Positions 31,221-32,254 of a stretch of 32,254 nucleotides of DNA are shown here, piece after piece (the first letter of the stretch is position 1; every line of letters starts with the position of its first letter). This stretch comes from Candidatus Segatella intestinihominis (GTDB lineage Bacteria > Bacteroidota > Bacteroidia > Bacteroidales > Bacteroidaceae). The position numbers were made by a program, and so were the translations under genes. The notes below the pieces were generated by a model, which was not told the origin of the DNA, did no database searches, and was given only the letters and a program-made list of their open reading frames with translations. The stretch is taken from contig URLG01000028.1 in assembly GCA_900548535.1 (NCBI GenBank), positions 1 to 32,254 of the forward strand. The letters are read 5' to 3'.

Positions 31221-32254
31221 TTACTTCAGATACTCGCCGAAGTCGGTGAGTCGCATATCTCCCTTCTTCAGGAAGGTGTCGTGCATAGCCAGGGCGGCAC
31301 GCATGCTCTGAGGCTCGTGTCCCTTCTCTGCGAATTTCAGATATTCACGGAGCATAGGGCGATAGTCCGGGTGCGCACAGTTTTCGATAATCTCCTTGGC
31401 ACGGCGCAATGGACCCTTGCCACGGAGGTCGGCAATGCCCTGCTCCGTTACGATGACATCCACATCGTGCTCGGTGCTATCCACGTGGCTGCACATAGGC
31501 ACGATGGCTGAGATGCATCCATTCTTGGTGGTACTCTGAGTGGTGAAGATGGAGATAAAGCCATTGCGCTCATAGTCGCAAGAGCCACCGATACCATTCA
31601 TCAACTTGCTGCCGCAGATGTGGCTGGAGTTCTCGTTGCCATAAATGTCGCACTCGATGGCGGTGTTCATGGCGATGACTCCCAAGCGGCGAATCACCTC
31701 TGGTGAGTTGGAAATCTCGCTCTGGCGGATGGTGAGGTGCTGCTTGAAGTAGTCGATGTCGTCATACACCTCTTTTAATGTATCGTTGGTTACGGTGAGC
31801 GAAGAGCAAGAGGCATCCTTGATTCTGCCCTCACGCATGTATTTTACCACGGCATCCTGTACCACCTCGGTATAGACGCTGAACACAGGCACGTTAGGAT
31901 TCTGTCCCAATGCCTCAAGAACTGCATTGGAAGTTACGCCCACTCCGCTCTGCAAAGGCAGGAACTGAGGAGGAATATGCCCCTTCTTCAGGTCGCTGAC
32001 CAGGAAATCGGCAACGTTATGCCCCATCTGCTCGGTTATAGGGTCGAGAGGCTTGAAAGCACGCGCCTCCTCCGGAATGTTGCATTCCACCACACCGATA
32101 ATCTTATGTGCATCAATCTCTACATATTCCTTGCCGATTCTATCACCTACATTCATAATAGGAATAGGCGTGCGGAACGGGCATTCTGCTATCTCATATA
32201 CATCGTGCAGATAGCGGGAAGCAGGACTGTGGAAGGTATTCTTCTCGATGAGCA
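31221..32254 (-). CDS. Acetyl-CoA hydrolase/transferase (CoA transferase), 5' part beyond window
   Basis: The frame stays open past the ATG at 32156 to the window edge (residues ..RYLHDVYEIAECPFRTPIPI precede MNVGDR), so the gene starts outside; the family is about 500 residues and the last 340 or so are here. These enzymes move CoA between acetate and succinyl-CoA or similar donors. Visible landmarks are FLPLQSGVGVTSNAVL, VYTEVVQDA (the EV-x-QD block with the likely catalytic Glu) and the glycine-rich GIGGSCDYERNG, then VDVIVTEQGIADLRG. The EVVQD block favours the succinyl-CoA:acetate transferase subgroup. It probably leads the reductase gene in one transcript. Confidence 0.9.
   Translation of the reverse strand, partial: LIEKNTFHSPASRYLHDVYEIAECPFRTPIPIMNVGDRIGKEYVEIDAHKIIGVVECNIPEEARAFKPLDPITEQMGHNVADFLVSDLKKGHIPPQFLPLQSGVGVTSNAVLEALGQNPNVPVFSVYTEVVQDAVVKYMREGRIKDASCSSLTVTNDTLKEVYDDIDYFKQHLTIRQSEISNSPEVIRRLGVIAMNTAIECDIYGNENSSHICGSKLMNGIGGSCDYERNGFISIFTTQSTTKNGCISAIVPMCSHVDSTEHDVDVIVTEQGIADLRGKGPLRRAKEIIENCAHPDYRPMLREYLKFAEKGHEPQSMRAALAMHDTFLKKGDMRLTDFGEYLK

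Overview
The window looks like chromosomal DNA of a gut or oral Bacteroidota, most probably a Prevotella/Segatella species (S. copri-like). Three things point there. Promoters carry the Bacteroidota -7 box TAnnTTTG (often TACCTTTG or TAATTTTG), sometimes with TTTG about 20 bp upstream. Translation leaders are A-rich with little Shine-Dalgarno signal. The gene content includes type IX secretion (T9SS)-style C-termini, DUF4369 lipoproteins, a bacterial GH3 protein, and the ribD / prmC-recX-comF-pyrE-SRPBCC-argH neighbourhood.

Layout. 1-5632: the 3' part of rnc, then a GH3-family gene, an SbsA-Ig-like lipoprotein and a DUF3108 protein, closed by a strong terminator. 5732-6517: nagB, on the minus strand. 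6784-8721: an AT-rich operon of three diverged paralogues of unknown function, each with one membrane anchor. 8792-11100: an accessory patch holding a Cys-rich DUF6078-like gene and a vapE-type AAA+ ATPase gene boxed by terminal inverted repeats and iteron-like arrays. 11305-12669: a large unrecognised protein. 12666-12980: a decayed ATPase remnant and a hairpin. 12988-15303: a GLUG-repeat surface protein with a T9SS-like tail. 15511-16713: a 52-residue protein and ribD. 16815-16983: a remnant of a T9SS C-terminal domain. 17064-22445: the housekeeping run prmC, recX, comF, pyrE, SRPBCC, argH, then a Rieske-like lipoprotein. 22541-25339: tRNA-Gly, tRNA-Leu, a DUF4369/thioredoxin-like lipoprotein and yifB. 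25340-26500: two paralogous 31/32-residue membrane micropeptide genes, each with its own promoter and terminator. 26654-28892: metG and its terminator. 28901-29193: a gene-less 0.3 kb inverted-repeat element. 29270-end: a PIG-L deacetylase, an aldo/keto reductase and an acetyl-CoA hydrolase/transferase that runs off the end.

Most notable result. The vapE locus (9463-10966) and the gene-less element at 28912-29181 follow the same layout. Each end has a perfect terminal inverted repeat (24 or 29 bp) containing one 9-bp motif, then a gap of about 40 bp, one inverted motif, a gap of 8-9 bp, and three motifs in tandem with 10-11 bp periodicity. The opposite end mirrors this. The motifs differ (GTGAAGAGT-like versus GTGAGGTGT) but share a core, GTGARGWGT. 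I read this as an autonomous or semi-autonomous single-gene vapE element and a related non-autonomous, MITE-like element of a sister family. The architecture is visible directly; mobility and VapE binding are inference.

How the genes work together. NagB, and the stand-alone PIG-L deacetylase resembling the C-terminal half of longer NagB-type proteins in relatives, suggest amino-sugar catabolism. pyrE and argH serve pyrimidine and arginine synthesis, ribD serves riboflavin, and metG, prmC and the tRNAs serve translation.
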